Position numbers and translations under genes: made by a program. Below, piece by piece: positions 23,201-34,152 of a DNA stretch of 64,000 nt. Under the pieces are notes generated by a model, which saw nothing but the letters and a program-made list of their open reading frames with translations, had not been told where the DNA came from and did no database searches. Every line of letters starts with the position of its first letter. The stretch's first letter is position 1. Source of the DNA: Acanthopleura granulata (taxonomy: Eukaryota; Mollusca; Polyplacophora; Chitonida; Chitonidae); contig JABBOT010000013.1 of assembly GCA_016165875.1 (NCBI GenBank), positions 9,931,478 through 9,995,477 of the forward strand. Direction: 5' to 3'.

Positions 23201-26200
23201 ACAAGAAAGTGGCAAGAAAAACCCGTCGTGTCGAAGACACCAGACATTCCTATATCTTAAGAGTAATGTCACACTAAATGTAGACGTTTGAGGTGCAGAA
23301 AAAGAAAAGAAGGAAAATACAACAGTCGAATGGTAAATATCTGACCGACACCCTAACTTACCGACTGTATGCGTGCGGCAAACAGACAGAAGGACGGCCG
23401 CCACGATCATATTCCAGATAATCCCAAAGATGTTGAAGGACACACGTGCAGGGTAGACGATTTTGCACACGACCGTGCTGAGGTTGACAGAGAGACAGTG
23501 TTCGTCCTGGAATGTGCTCACAGCATGGTAGCTGTTCACGGCCATGAATGACACGCCCAGTATCCCCATCAGCCCCACTGCGCTCACTTTGAATATCGTC
23601 TTGGAGTGGAGGCGCACGCTGCGGACGAAGTTCTTACTGTTGAAGAGTCTGGACGCGCACCTATTGGCGTATATCGTCAGCGACACCCAGCAGATGCAGA
23701 TCACGATTTCCACCATGCCCGTGAGAACGGTGGACTTGGTCATGATGCTGACGATATCGTACACCTTGTGCCAGGTGTAGGTCACCAGGAAGGCCAGCCC
23801 AAAGGTCAGCGTCAGCATGTGCAGGATCGTGGCGAAGATCGGCCTCTCTCTAGCGTGAGACTTCACCCCCAGGGACTTGGACAGAAGGTACCACGCCCAA
23901 CCAGGAAGCTTTTTCGACTGTTTTATTTGGGCTCGCTTCGGCCCTTCATCGAAACTGACATACAAATCCTGTGGCGCGCTGCTCCTCTGATCACCTGACT
24001 CGTCGTAAAACCTCTCCGACACAGACTGCACTCTGCCCACGGGCTTAGGGTACCGTGGTCTGGAAATATGATCATGCATTCATTAAAAACAAAAACGGAT
24101 TCTGTAACCATCTGCTTCTTGTGCAGTTTCTGTACAGTTACAGTCATGTACAGCTATGTTGTAGTTATTTACTTAAATGTATAAGAGATTAATCAAATGA
24201 ATGAAGGTAATTACTAAAGCATGTTCCTCATGAAACCACTATACACACTGCCATGCAGGTGACTGGTGCGTAACACCACTTATTACCGCCAGCAGATAAT
24301 TTTATGGGTGTAGGAAACCAGTGACCAGGTATAAAACCACCAACTTTAGGCAGATCACTGGGGAATGCCAAGACATATGTTTTTCAGTAAACACAAACTG
24401 TGCAAACATCCCCACGAATGTGAACTGCTTACCGTCACGAAGGCTCTATAAACAATGAAAACACTGGAACCTACAAACTGCCTGCCCAAGGCTGGGATTG
24501 AACCTGTATGCGTCATAGATAGTCATGCAACTTATTCTCCGAGCCACTTCCAGCCCCATGAGACCAAGATAAGCATCTAGACCAACAGGCCACATCCTGC
24601 TACCCCAAAAGCTATGGTCAAACCAGCAGGTGTGAGATTTGAACTGCTGAAATCACAAGGCCAAGACAAGCAGTCTAGACCAACAGGTCACATCCTGCTA
24701 CCCCAAAAGCTATGGTCAAACCAGCAGGTGTGAGATTTGAACTGCTGAAATCACAAGGCCAAGACAAGCAGTCTAGACCAACAGGCCACATCCTGCTACC
24801 CCAAAAGCTATGGTCAAACCAGCAGGTGTGAGATTTGAACTGCTGAAATCACAAGGCCAAGACAAGCAGTCTAGACCAACAGGCCACATTCTGCTACCCC
24901 GAAAGCTATCTTCAAACTAGCAGGTATAAGATTTGAACCATAGACATCATGAGGCCAAGACAAGCAGTCTAGACCAACAGGCCACATCCTTCTCCACAAA
25001 AGTTACCCTTAAACCAGCAGGCATGGGATTTGAGCCCCTGACATCATGAGGCCAAGACAAGCAGCCTAGATGACGGAGCCAGCGATGTCCCCAGCCGATT
25101 CTGACAAACGCAGGGTAAACATCCGGATGCATGTACATGATTCTAACAGCTAACACCTGAAACCCGGCTGATCACCTGAGGCAGTTTTCTACAGTCCTGA
25201 TCCCTCAGACTTTACACAGAGACCAGAACACAAGTCCACAACTCCAGACGGTCAGTGCACAATTATTGCGTATACTTCTCAACGTGACAACCGTATAAAC
25301 TGTGTATTGCTAACCTTTTGAAAAGTCTCAACAGGTGTGAAATCGAATCCCTCAGGTGAAAAAATCCACTTGTAGAAATCTCGTCCGACATTGTGCCAAG
25401 CTACTATTGTGCATACATCTACAAGTGCTGTACAAGTGTTAACAGACAGGATGTGGGAGGCAGGCTGGGGAAGGACTTTAGACTCGGTACTTCTCCACTG
25501 TGCATGGGGAATGGGAAGGGGGACGGGGGGGGGTGTTATTGTCTCAGATAACACACTATTCACTGGGTCACTTTGGTCACTTAAGATATACACACTATAA
25601 CTGACCCAAAACTTTGTCCATGACTATGTTAACGACTTGGGCTGATTCTCAAAGAGTTCAGATAGTGTTACAATGGCGTTTAGAGTTTTTTGGGGGAGAA
25701 AGTAGGGTGATATTCTTTTCCACATTGCAGATATCCCGGACGACGAGGTTCAAGATAACACGGTAAGGGACAGGAAAATGAACAACACTGGACAATATCC
25801 TGAGAACTACGGCTTATAATAGCCAGAAATTACAGTATGTTTCACTACAGAACAATCTGCATAGGATATGTAGATTACGAATGTTATGGAAACCTAGTTT
25901 TGGACTTATGAGGCCGTGAAGCAGGGTTTCCTATTAACTGCCATGTCACTCTGACAATGTTTTCACTGCCGTGTCTGCGCAAGCAAAGCATGTTGGCGAG
26001 AGTAAAACCACAAATGCCCGGATGCCAGCAGTCTTGAATTGGAAGAAAGGTCAGTTTCAGCATAAACTGCGATATTTCGTGACCTCTATTCATTCTGCCA
26101 TTATAAATTCATTCCTTTCAGGTGAATTTTTAAGGCAAGTAAAATACTGATAAATATCCATATGCTGTCAACAAGGGCATTAGGTCATAACCACAAGGTG

Positions 26201-29103
26201 TATACATTACAATAAATGTAACTACAGCAATAAAAATTCACATAACAGGAACATCCGCATGTGCTGTCAATAGCTTTGCCTACATCGGTAATGCTGGTAT
26301 TTCTGCTCGTCTGTTCAACTACAATCACTACTTTCCACAAACTCATTGAGCATTAAATAACTTGTTTTTGTTGTACACTACGGAGTATTCAGGGGGTTTT
26401 CTAGCCACTTTCTCGTAGAGGTAACCATAACGACCAATGTCGGAACATTGAGTTTTAGGCCAATTTTGTACTGAATTTGGATCAAATAAATGTGTTTTAA
26501 ATACATTTTACATACATTGGTGACGAAAAATACTCAGTTTTCTGATTTGTTCAAATTGAGTTTCTATGAAGAAATTGTCCAGGAAAAACCCCTATGTACA
26601 TTGTTGGTATTTCTTCATGTCACCTGAAGTCTAGCTTTTTTCAGGTGGCTCATTTTGCTGCACTGATTCCTCCACCTTTCGGAGGCCACTCGGGAGGCTC
26701 TTGCAACGTCTGGTTAATTTCTATCAAAAAAACTGAAGTCTTGGCATCTGAAGCTGGCCTGCGTTTACTGATTTTCGAACACAATAACCCTACCGACGGT
26801 AGTCACTGTACATATCCACGTACAACATCAGTTGCACATATGCAATTAACATTATGAGGCTCCGAGGTGAGTATGTATCACAACATAATCTGACAACTAC
26901 ATGGTAAGCACTCTGGCCATGGATATACACCACACCGCATAACATCCAATACATGCCACTTAAATGCAATATAAAAGACATTACAATGTAACTTTACGTT
27001 CATTCGAACTCCGAAATGTCCATGAAGCTAGTAACCAATTTGTTAAACACAAGTAGGTTATCACTCCCCAAGTTGCAGCAGACCAGAAGTGTGGCATTAG
27101 CACACATGGATTTTGTTTCACTACTCTCCTAGGTCTGGAAGTGTGATAGAATGTCATTTCAAGGCCTATAATATGTGCTTCTGAAAGGGAATTTGTACAG
27201 GACAAACTTCACAGGCATACAGAATCATCACTGACTAATATGAGTATTGGGAGACACGTTCAGGATATGTGTAAATGTTGTACTGGCTAAATTTTATTTA
27301 TCTACCTGATTGGGGTTTTATGCTGCCGCACTCAAGAATATTTCACTAATTCGACAGCGACCAGCATTATGGTGTGAAGAAACCAGGTAGAGCCTGGGGC
27401 AAACCCACGACCAACCCGCAGGCTGCTGGCAGACCTTTCCACGTACGGCTGGAGAGGAAGCCAGCATGGACTTGAACTCACAGCGATTTCACTGGTGAGA
27501 GAAACCTGGGTCATTACAATCCAGTAGCACGTTAACCACTTGGACCACAGAGGTCCCTCAATGAAGTGTGTGTCAGTGGCTAAATCTTAGGTGAGGCATC
27601 TAAATCTATTCAGGCATGACCAAGCCTGTATACTTTTACCCAGAAAACCGTATCTTCAAAGTCAGCCAATGACAAGTGATTCTGTATGCCTTTAAGAATG
27701 TGTGAACAAGTCCCTTGGGTACTCTGCTTGTTGATTTTTATTTGATGATGGGAAACATTTACTTACATTTTATGCTCATAACAATAATTATTGTGGTAAG
27801 CAACACTTCTTTTGTAAAATATTATATAACTCTGGAACAGAAACTAAATGTCCATAAATGTAATGGAAGGGTTATCTCCTCCTATTGGGGTCGGAACTCG
27901 CAGACATTGGGCCTGCTGCCACACAATGCCCTGTTCTCAACTGAGAGTCACTGCAAAGCTGGCTAGTGTGCTAGACAGCAACTCTCACAATGATACGAGC
28001 GATCTTGAAAATATGAAGATTAGCAGAGACCACTCTGCCTGACCAATGACGCAACGTCCACGGACAGAACTATTTGCTTCAGCAAATACAGAGCCAAGAC
28101 TTTGTTTGTCAAAAATACTGCATTGCAGTTCGATTTTTCTCAACTATTCAACGCGTTGTGTAACTTTTTGAACTAAAATTACATTTTTATCTCTTGGTTA
28201 AGAAAAGACATTAATATCCAAAAACCTTGTGCGCTGAGTATAGCAGCGGAATCACAGACACGAAAATATACGTGGCCGTAGCACCCGCGATATTTTGGGG
28301 GAATGGTGTGTATTTAGGTCAGAGTTTGATCTCGGAGAATCTCGTAGTAGACAAGTCTCGCTGTATCCAGAATGAGCCTGCCCTTCTACATGTACCACTA
28401 CACCACAAGGAAATTCACACTGCCAGCCCTTAAAAGAAAAGACAACACTAGACCAAATGTATATATGCCTCGAATCCTATTCATAGTTCTAAAAAAGTCA
28501 CTTTTTATTTCTGTGATGTATTATAACCGAGATATCTCAGTTCAATGTGAGGAAAATCGAACACAAGGAAGTTCGCACTGAATGCCATAGTGTTTAAGTG
28601 AAGCATTCCTGTTTAAGGTGTTCAATAAATAAACACACAAATTCTACACGGGAGTTTCTATCTCACCTTCTGCGTCCAGATGACCCCTGCCCAAACATGC
28701 GTTCAAAGTTACGCGCCGATTCCTCTGCTTCTCTCGAGCGCAGATAAGCCGGGCATGACTCCAGGGGGAGATAACCCTGTCGGGATGGTCCCCCCAGCTT
28801 GGAGGCCACATTTCTCTGCATTCCTGATCCCCTTGACTGCTGTCCATCATGCTCAGGTATGGCAGACGGAAGTGCTGCAGAAGCGTCAAAGCGATCACCA
28901 GACTCCAGTTCCCGATCAGCCAAGCCGCTGTCATGGCTGCTCATGGACACATCTCTGACTGGGACCGTCAGAGGTGGGTCCTCATCACCAAGGTGGATCA
29001 GTGGGGCTTGTCTAGAAGCTTCCATCCTGCTGTCAAAGGACTCCAGTCCCGAGATGCTGTCTAATGAGTATGCTTCAGAATCGCTCTTTGCTCTCCCAGA
29101 CAT
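17213..29103 (-). CDS. Seven-transmembrane gustatory-receptor-like protein (tentative family)
   Basis: Complete coding sequence of eight exons in transcript order: 29117-28667 (ATG at 29103), 24059-23362, 21959-21819, 21290-20929, 19735-19619, 19074-18895, 18277-18209 and 17317-17213 (TGA). All junctions are GT-AG, phases agree and the total is 702 codons. Residues 1-215 are hydrophilic, rich in S, P, D and E, without a signal peptide. Predicted membrane spans: about 220-241, 256-277, 301-323, 350-372, 586-606, 611-633 and 672-692. A long loop (379-585) with FANEWLIWNESHF and a Ser/Pro/Glu-rich section separates spans 4 and 5. The last span has FPVTYQGIVGV, loosely recalling the TY motif in span 7 of gustatory receptors. 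The long presumed cytoplasmic N terminus, large 4-5 loop and short tail fit that superfamily, but it could be another orphan 7TM group. The start is the first ATG in the first recognised exon, which has an acceptor at 29118-29119, so a 5' untranslated exon is expected upstream. Three exons have partial duplicates nearby. Confidence 0.72.
17368..17600 (-). mobile_element. tRNA-derived SINE with internal deletion
   Basis: Reverse copy: GGCCAGCATTATGGTGGGAG, a shortened body, AGGCTTGAACTCACAGTG, GAGAGGCATCTGGGTCATTA, CGCCATGCTGGCGTGCTAAC and a terminal polyC. The GTTGCTGGCAGACC body segment is missing. Confidence 0.85.
18030..18105 (-). mobile_element. SINE 3' tail fragment
   Basis: TTTATTTATTTCATTGGTGT, ACGCCGTACTCATGAATATT and GGCGGTCAGAATTATGG only. 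Intronic. Confidence 0.75.
18374..18442 (-). pseudogene. Duplicated copy of a receptor-like exon
   Basis: A 69-base copy of the exon at 18277-18209, about 165 bp upstream of it in the same intron. Original: SICPVQERLALLFYLSQQPL followed by QMT; copy: SICPVQKCLALLYCLSHQPL followed by RIM. The open frame and the acceptor (GATTTCAG) are kept, but the donor position reads ATTATGAGGC, without GT. It is therefore probably a dead exon copy, unless a shifted donor is used as a cassette. Confidence 0.85.
18463..18872 (-). mobile_element. Second SINE-like family, near-complete copy
   Basis: Reverse orientation: TTTATTTATTTATC tail, GCTGTTTAACTCCATACTCA, CAGTTTTATGGGTAAAGGAA, a body with CACCCACAGGTGACATGTAG and a tRNA-like head with GGATTTGAACCCCACACTTC and GGTGGTTAGGAGTC. 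The body differs from the dominant SINE. It overlaps the intron side of the receptor-like exon at 18895. Confidence 0.7.
19849..19945 (+). mobile_element. SINE 3' fragment
   Basis: Forward: GATTTCCTCCCACCATAATG, GTCGTATAAGTGAAATATTC, then GGGCGTAAAACACAAATCAA. 5'-truncated, intronic. Confidence 0.85.
20025..20515. repeat. ~30-bp degenerate tandem repeat
   Basis: About 14 diverged units of GGCATTACTGGAGTCTGTAT followed by TTGTCAGG-like bases, with variants such as GCTTTACTGGGAGCTCAATT. It lies in the intron between the receptor-like exons at 20929 and 19735. I could not match the unit to either flanking exon, so its origin is unknown. Confidence 0.8.
21330..21818. repeat. ~41-bp minisatellite derived from a receptor-like exon end
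   Basis: About ten units. In minus sense: GATAACCTCCATGACTTAGA, CGCCATGTCTGACGGTG, then GTAA. This is the 3' end of the exon at 21959-21819 (codons for DNLHDLDAMSDGG) plus its 5' splice site GTAAGA. Copies near the exon are almost identical (41-bp spacing at 21598-21801); copies toward 21330 are diverged or interrupted by a T-rich stretch. Most copies retain TCTTACCA, the donor complement. Confidence 0.92.
24214..24555 (-). mobile_element. Second SINE-like family copy
   Basis: Same layout as the 18463-18872 element: ATTTTATGGGTGTAGGAAAC, TTTTTCAGTAAACACAAACT, AAGGCTGGGATTGAACCTGT and a head-like end GTCATGCAACTTATTCTCCG. Diverged. Confidence 0.6.
24556..25110. repeat. ~98-bp satellite with a SINE-head-like (B-box) core
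   Basis: Five to six units: AGACCAACAGGCCACATCCT, GCTACCCCAAAAGCTATGGT, CAAACCAGCAGGTGTGAGAT, TTGAACTGCTGAAATCACAA, GGCCAAGACAAGCAGTCT. The GTGTGAGATTTGAACTGCTG segment resembles the reverse complement of a tRNA B-box region, and the last unit grades into GGGATTTGAGCCCCTGACAT. The first three internal copies are near-identical, so expansion was recent. Intronic in the receptor-like gene. Confidence 0.88.
25111..28660. other. Large intron of the receptor-like gene
   Basis: No further exon recognised between 24059 and 28667. It contains one SINE (27294-27558); the remainder is AT-rich sequence with short open frames of no recognisable family. Confidence 0.5.
27294..27558 (-). mobile_element. 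Full-length tRNA-derived SINE
   Basis: Reverse copy: GATTGGGGTTTTATGCTGCC, CAAGAATATTTCACTAATTC, GACCAGCATTATGGTGTGAA, GCTGCTGGCAGACCTTTCCA, GGACTTGAACTCACAGCG, CACTGGTGAGAGAAACCTGG, then CGTTAACCACTTGGACCACA and GAGGTCCCTC, the full tRNA-like head. Confidence 0.92.
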
Positions 29104-29117
29104 GGGACTGGCACAAT

Positions 29118-30960
29118 CTACAACAGAAACCACCAAAGATCCATTAAATTCAGAGCTTTACTTTCGACAGGGAATCCGGGAATCAGAATCTCATCATGAT
29201 TCTCAATTTCAAATCTTTACTTGGATCAGATCCTTTCTTTGAATCGATCTCAAATACCAGATTTGGACACGCTTCCAGTCGATTTCTGCAAAGATAATCT
29301 ATGGGAATCCATTTTAATAGATTCTTGTGAGGAAAGACTGTTTTGAGCTTTCTTTTCCTTTAAGCTTCAAACCGGTCATACTATCAACATCTTTATATAG
29401 ACGCCTAACAAGCAAGATGGTAAATCAAATATGACCATTCCACCTAGTTTAATAACTAGGTCATTAAACAGGGCGGGGAATAGGCCTGTCCCTTTTCAAA
29501 TATAATTTGTCACAGATGTCTAGATATTCTTGGTAAAAACACCACAAGGGCCCTGGAATGTTCATGTCTCCACAGGTAAATCTTTCCAGTAGTTTTTAGT
29601 GAGAATCTAATGTACATTCAATTAACTTATATGCAATTAAATACTCACGCGTGCTTACTGAATAGTACCGTAATAGCCGTAAACTACTAACAAATAATGT
29701 TTAAATAAAGAAATAGAGTGAAAATCCTACTGATCCCCATAGAACAATGACACCAATGCCACTGAAATAAAGTCACTTAACCTGTTTCGACACACACGTT
29801 GGCTTTACCTTGATATCAACAGGTCTGAGGTGATGTGTCATTACTTAACACTTAATCTGGCGTTGTTGTTGCAGAAGTTCAGTGGGGGGTGTGACAGCTT
29901 TCTATTTCTCCACCAAGGGACAGCTCAGCATGCGATCCGGAAGGTCGCAATGCCTACCTCGTTCAGTTGTTTATCTGGGGTTCATGAATATTTCATTTCT
30001 CTTTCATTCATTGCCTCGCAGTGGCCACAATGCGGTTGGTGGCTACTCAGTATCAAGTTACGTCCCAAATTGTTTGCATTCCGACTGGTTACCCACCGAT
30101 CGTGTTTGTCACGGGCTGTCTTTGGCGGGTACGGTTTTGACAAAGGGAGGCTACTTTTTATGGTGTAAAATTCACCACCGCCAATGCGTATTTCCTAAAT
30201 TGTCCTCCACGGGTGTTTCTTTTGTTTCAACCCTCAAGTGATACTAACATCTATTATCAATCAGATTTTACTTCATCTTTTTATTAAAGTAAAACAGCTT
30301 TTCAAAAGCATTCCCTAAATGCATGTAGCCGGTTAAAGAAGCAAGCCTACTTGTAAATGCACAGCATTTCTGACATCTACACGTAGATCTGCACCATAGT
30401 ACAAGGGAACAGTGAGTACCACATTGAGTACGCCACTCCTACCCACGAGACAAACAAGGTGCGGGTTCAACCCCGGAAATGGGGATTTGTGAGTATGGGT
30501 TCCTCAACTCGCGCTGCTCGTACAGGGAGCCTTTATACGGGTACAATAAGCAGTCGACGACGCTCCTCTAGCCATTTGTACAGTATATCATTCGCTGAAT
30601 AGATTTACCACTTCTCTCGACGAATATATGGTAGAGTGTAGGTCTGTGCGCTTATAATGCGTCACACGCGGGAAAGGTCGTCACTGGCTTCACAATTAAA
30701 GGTCGTTGGTTTATTCCAGGCACTTCGGTTTCCTCCAATCGAAAAACTAACAGTTATACATTAAAATTACACTAAAGATCAATCAGTCAATCAGCTAACC
30801 TGTACTTGTCGTCACCCCGTCTTGGATAACAGTTCTTTTGAACCATGGCCACGTAACTAGTTTATTTTACCAAGAGATACACATATACGTGTACGTGAGT
30901 GTGTAAACGTAAAATCGGTATTTTTAACACAAGGTTTTTACGGATATACGTATACATCTA
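29118..30960. other. Gene-free stretch upstream of the receptor-like gene
   Basis: No exon recognised. It should hold the promoter and any 5' untranslated exon of the minus-strand receptor-like gene. A tRNA-like B-box stretch occurs at 30459-30475 (GTGCGGGTTCAACCCCG), consistent with a SINE head remnant. Confidence 0.45.
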
Positions 30961-30969
30961 CATGTATAG

Positions 30970-31213
30970 GGGGCTTCCGTGGCTCAGTCGGTTAGCGCAA
31001 TGACCCGAAGCGGTCGCTGTGAATTCAAGTCCATCTCATGCTGGCTTCCTCTCCGGCCGCACGTGGGAAAGTCTGCCAGCAACCTGCGGGTGGTCGTGGG
31101 TTTCCCCCGATCTCTGTCCGGTTTCCTTCCACAATAATGCTGGCCTCCGTCTTATAAGTGAAATATTCTTCAGTACGGCGTAAAACACCAATCAAATAAA
31201 TAAATAAATAAAT
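30970..31213 (+). mobile_element. Full-length tRNA-derived SINE with target-site duplication
   Basis: Forward copy: GGGCTTCCGTGGCTCAGTCG, GTTAGCGCAATGACCCGAAG, GAATTCAAGTCCATCTC, body and tail TTATAAGTGAAATATTCTTC, GGCGTAAAACACCAATCAAA. It has an 11-bp direct repeat TACATGTATAG at 30959-30969 and 31215-31225. Confidence 0.95.
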
Positions 31214-31229
31214 ATACATGTATAGACTA

Positions 31230-31395
31230 TGGATGATTTTCTCTCTGGTCGGATAGGGGACGGTTTGCCAGCAACCTGGCCGTGGGTTTCTCCAGGCCTG
31301 TGCCAGGCTTTCAGTCACCAAAATGTTGGACGCCGTGAGTTATTCTTGAGTATTATCGTAGAACATTAATCAAATAAATGAATAAATAAATCAAA
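31230..31395 (+). mobile_element. Diverged SINE, head missing
   Basis: TTTGCCAGCAACCTGGCCGT, GGGTTTCTCCAGGCCTGTGC, then GAGTTATTCTTGAGTATTAT, CATTAATCAAATAAATGAAT. Older than the adjoining copy. Confidence 0.75.
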
Positions 31396-31647
31396 GGAAA
31401 GGTGAAGCAAATATTCTTATGCCAGTCGTTCAGGGTCAGTAATCGCAAGCCCAATTTACAACTTGACACACAAACTACCAAAGAACTAAAAATTTCTGCA
31501 GCGTAAGAATCTGGTACGATTTCTTGTAAAGAGAAGCAGGCAACAGTTTTCAGTGATAAGGGAAAGACACAAGAAATACGTTTAAGCGAACGACTTAAAC
31601 AGTGTATCGAAATCTTGTATCCTGCAAGCTCATAAGTTGTCTTTGTT

Positions 31648-31691
31648 ATATATATATATACACATATATCTATATCTATCTATCTTACCTT

Positions 31692-31738
<47 letters not shown>
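31648..31738. repeat. (TA)n, (TATC)n and (CA)n microsatellites
   Basis: Compound simple repeat: TA tract, ATCTATCT tract, a pure CA tract of about 32 bp, and a second TA tract. Confidence 0.97.
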
Positions 31739-31739
<1 letters not shown>

Positions 31740-32144
31740 GGTCTATAGCCCGGTCGTGATGTATAATTTCATCATATAGCTAAAACATAAAAATGAAAAC
31801 AAAGTAGAATTTTCCATACAATGAAAAACAGAGACGTTTGTACAGCCTTTTTCCTGAGAATACACTAGTGAGGTATTGAGACGCCACGCGATTTATAAGC
31901 CTAAATTTTATTTCTAGAACGCATGCACGCCAGAACGGAAGAAAAAGTGAACAAAAGAGTACAAACATACTTTCTCTTTATAATTTGTCACTTTTTTTCC
32001 CGAATCGAAATTCGCCTGTTTTCCTACTTCTCTCTTCTTGGTACTACATTATACATTTCGTTCGTTCGTGTTCTCGATTATGGATCTTCGGTGGTCATCG
32101 AACGCCTTCAGTATATGCGTTTCTTAAATTTTGCAATAAGTATT

Positions 32145-32438
32145 TTGTTTATTATTGTCCTCCCACCTTAATGCTGGCCGCCGTCATATAAGTGAAATAT
32201 TCTTAAGTACAGCGTAAAACACCAATCAAATAAATAAATAAATTTCTCTGACGTACCTCTACGAGGGTTTTGGCTGTATATCTGAACTTCCCTCTGCCAT
32301 TTCCTGTATGTGGAGGAAACACGATGCAATCACCTCAAGGAAATTGACATCTGTTGTATATGAACAGGGGGTTGCCCAGTTAACACGTTAATTCCATCCT
32401 CGTGCCAGATTGTATGGCGGGGGACATATTTCTCCAAT
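32145..32438 (+). mobile_element. 5'-truncated SINE carrying ~190 bp of transduced 3' flank
   Basis: It contains a SINE 3' end (CTCCCACCTTAATGCTGG, CATATAAGTGAAATATTCTT, GCGTAAAACACCAATCAAAT) followed by about 190 bp ending GGGGGACATATTTCTCCAA. That flank is nearly identical to the unique sequence after the full-length SINE at 33704-33955. The whole segment is bounded by a 13-bp direct repeat, TGCAATAAGTATT, at 32132-32144 and 32439-32451. This fits retrotransposition of a read-through transcript. Confidence 0.8.
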
Positions 32439-33703
32439 GCAATAAGTATTATTTTCCTATGAGTAAATACGTGTTTATGGACGAAAGCTCTGTTTTGTAA
32501 TTGTGCATAATTCAGCTTAGCCATTGGCTATAGGGTTGATACAGTGTCCATGTTGCGATGTAGAGGCGCAACTGATATACCAATTTTCGACTAACGGCAA
32601 GTATCAAAATAGTATGGTACTCGGTTAAGGTACTGATTAACTCTATATACACCCGGCTATAAAATATTCATCGTGTGTTTCATACATCATTAAAAACTGT
32701 AATACTGGCTGCATTATTTAAATGGCTCCGTTGTGTTTTCTTATTTTATGCACCGTTTTACAGTTCTTTGGTGATTTGCGCTGAAAACTGTTTCGGAAGT
32801 TGGTCTTGCAATTATTGACCAGATACTTTCATTATGACTGCCACTTTCTGTTACGATTTGTTCAGCATAATCCAAATAACCATATCTGACACTTTTACTA
32901 TTGCAGAACTGAAATAAATCATATTTTGTTATCACATAATAAACGACAACATGCACCTTACAAACTCCAAAAGTCAGTCTCTGAATCAAAACTGCATGTT
33001 CCCTACAAAATTAATGATTATTCAACTGTCCTTCAAATGTTTCTCCTCGAAAAACGGTCTTAAATTTAAGCAAAAATATGGACGAAGAGTTGTGTCTTTG
33101 AGTAACGTAACTAAGGTAGGCTTCTGGATTACAGTCACTTTGTGTATCGTTTCGGCCATATCTTGACGATGCCTAATTGCAGCAGTTCGTTGCCTGGCCT
33201 AAATGCACAGTGGCGCCTCATGCACTAGAATATAACATGACAATCAAAAGAATACTGATGACAAAGAGTTGCTAAGACCAAGCAACTTTTTTTTCTGGTT
33301 ACATCCCTGCCCCAGTATGAAAGATTTGGGTCTCTTTAAAAGACATCACGTACTTTTTGCCCTTTCCCATGTGCTACGCCTTTGGATGTTTTATCTTCAA
33401 AGTTGCATGACAGATATCAGTTGTTGTTTTTTTTTGTCTTACCTATACTGTTTTACAGAAACATGAAACAAGTGTAACCTTCCGTCTGTACTATCTCAGT
33501 GAAAGTTGCAGTTGTGTGGCGAGAAGATGAATCTATTTTACCCTTCCCTCAATCATATCTCTGTGGAGGCATTGACAATTGAAGAAGATGGTGCACTTTT
33601 TTCATATTACCTGCCTTATGTCAGTGGAGGTTAAGCATGGAGTCATTTTTACAATTCTTCGTTTCTTATTTTAATGAAGATTTGGTAGTATTTTTCTCTC
33701 TGA

Positions 33704-33955
33704 TAGGGGCCTCCATGGCTCAGTCGGTTAGCGCGCTATCGCATCACAATAACCCGAAGCCTCCCTGTGAGTTCAAGTCCAGCTCAGGCTGACTTCCTTT
33801 CCCGCCGTAAATGGGAAGGTCTGCTGGCAACCTGTGGATGGCCGTGGGTTTCCCCCGGGCTCTGTCCGGTTTCATCCCACCATAATGCTGGCCGCCGTCG
33901 TATAAGTGAAATATTCTTCAGTACGGCGTAAAACACCAATCAAATAATAAATAAA
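33704..33955 (+). mobile_element. Full-length SINE, apparent source of the 3' transduction
   Basis: Forward copy: GGGGCCTCCATGGCTCAGTC, GGTTAGCGCGCTATCGCATC, GAGTTCAAGTCCAGCTCAGG, tail GTCGTATAAGTGAAATATTC, GGCGTAAAACACCAATCAAA. It is flanked by TCTCTCTGA at 33695-33703 and 33956-33964, a target-site duplication. The duplication shows that sequence after 33964 is host flank, yet that flank (to about 34152) reappears at 32246-32440. Confidence 0.93.
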
Positions 33956-34152
33956 TCTCTCTGACGACCTCTACGGGGGTTTTGGCTGTATATCTGAACT
34001 TCACTCTGCCATTTCCTGTATGTGGAGGAAACACGATGCAATCACCTCAAGGAAATTGACATCTGTTGTATATGAACATGGGGCTGCCCAGTTAACACGT
34101 TAATTCCATCCTCGTGCCAGATTGTATGGCGCGGGACATATTTCTCCAATGC

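Noticed and set aside
23369..23998. Plus-strand open frames over the 7TM exon
   Set aside because: They are antisense shadows of the exon 24059-23362, which has clear membrane spans and good splice sites.
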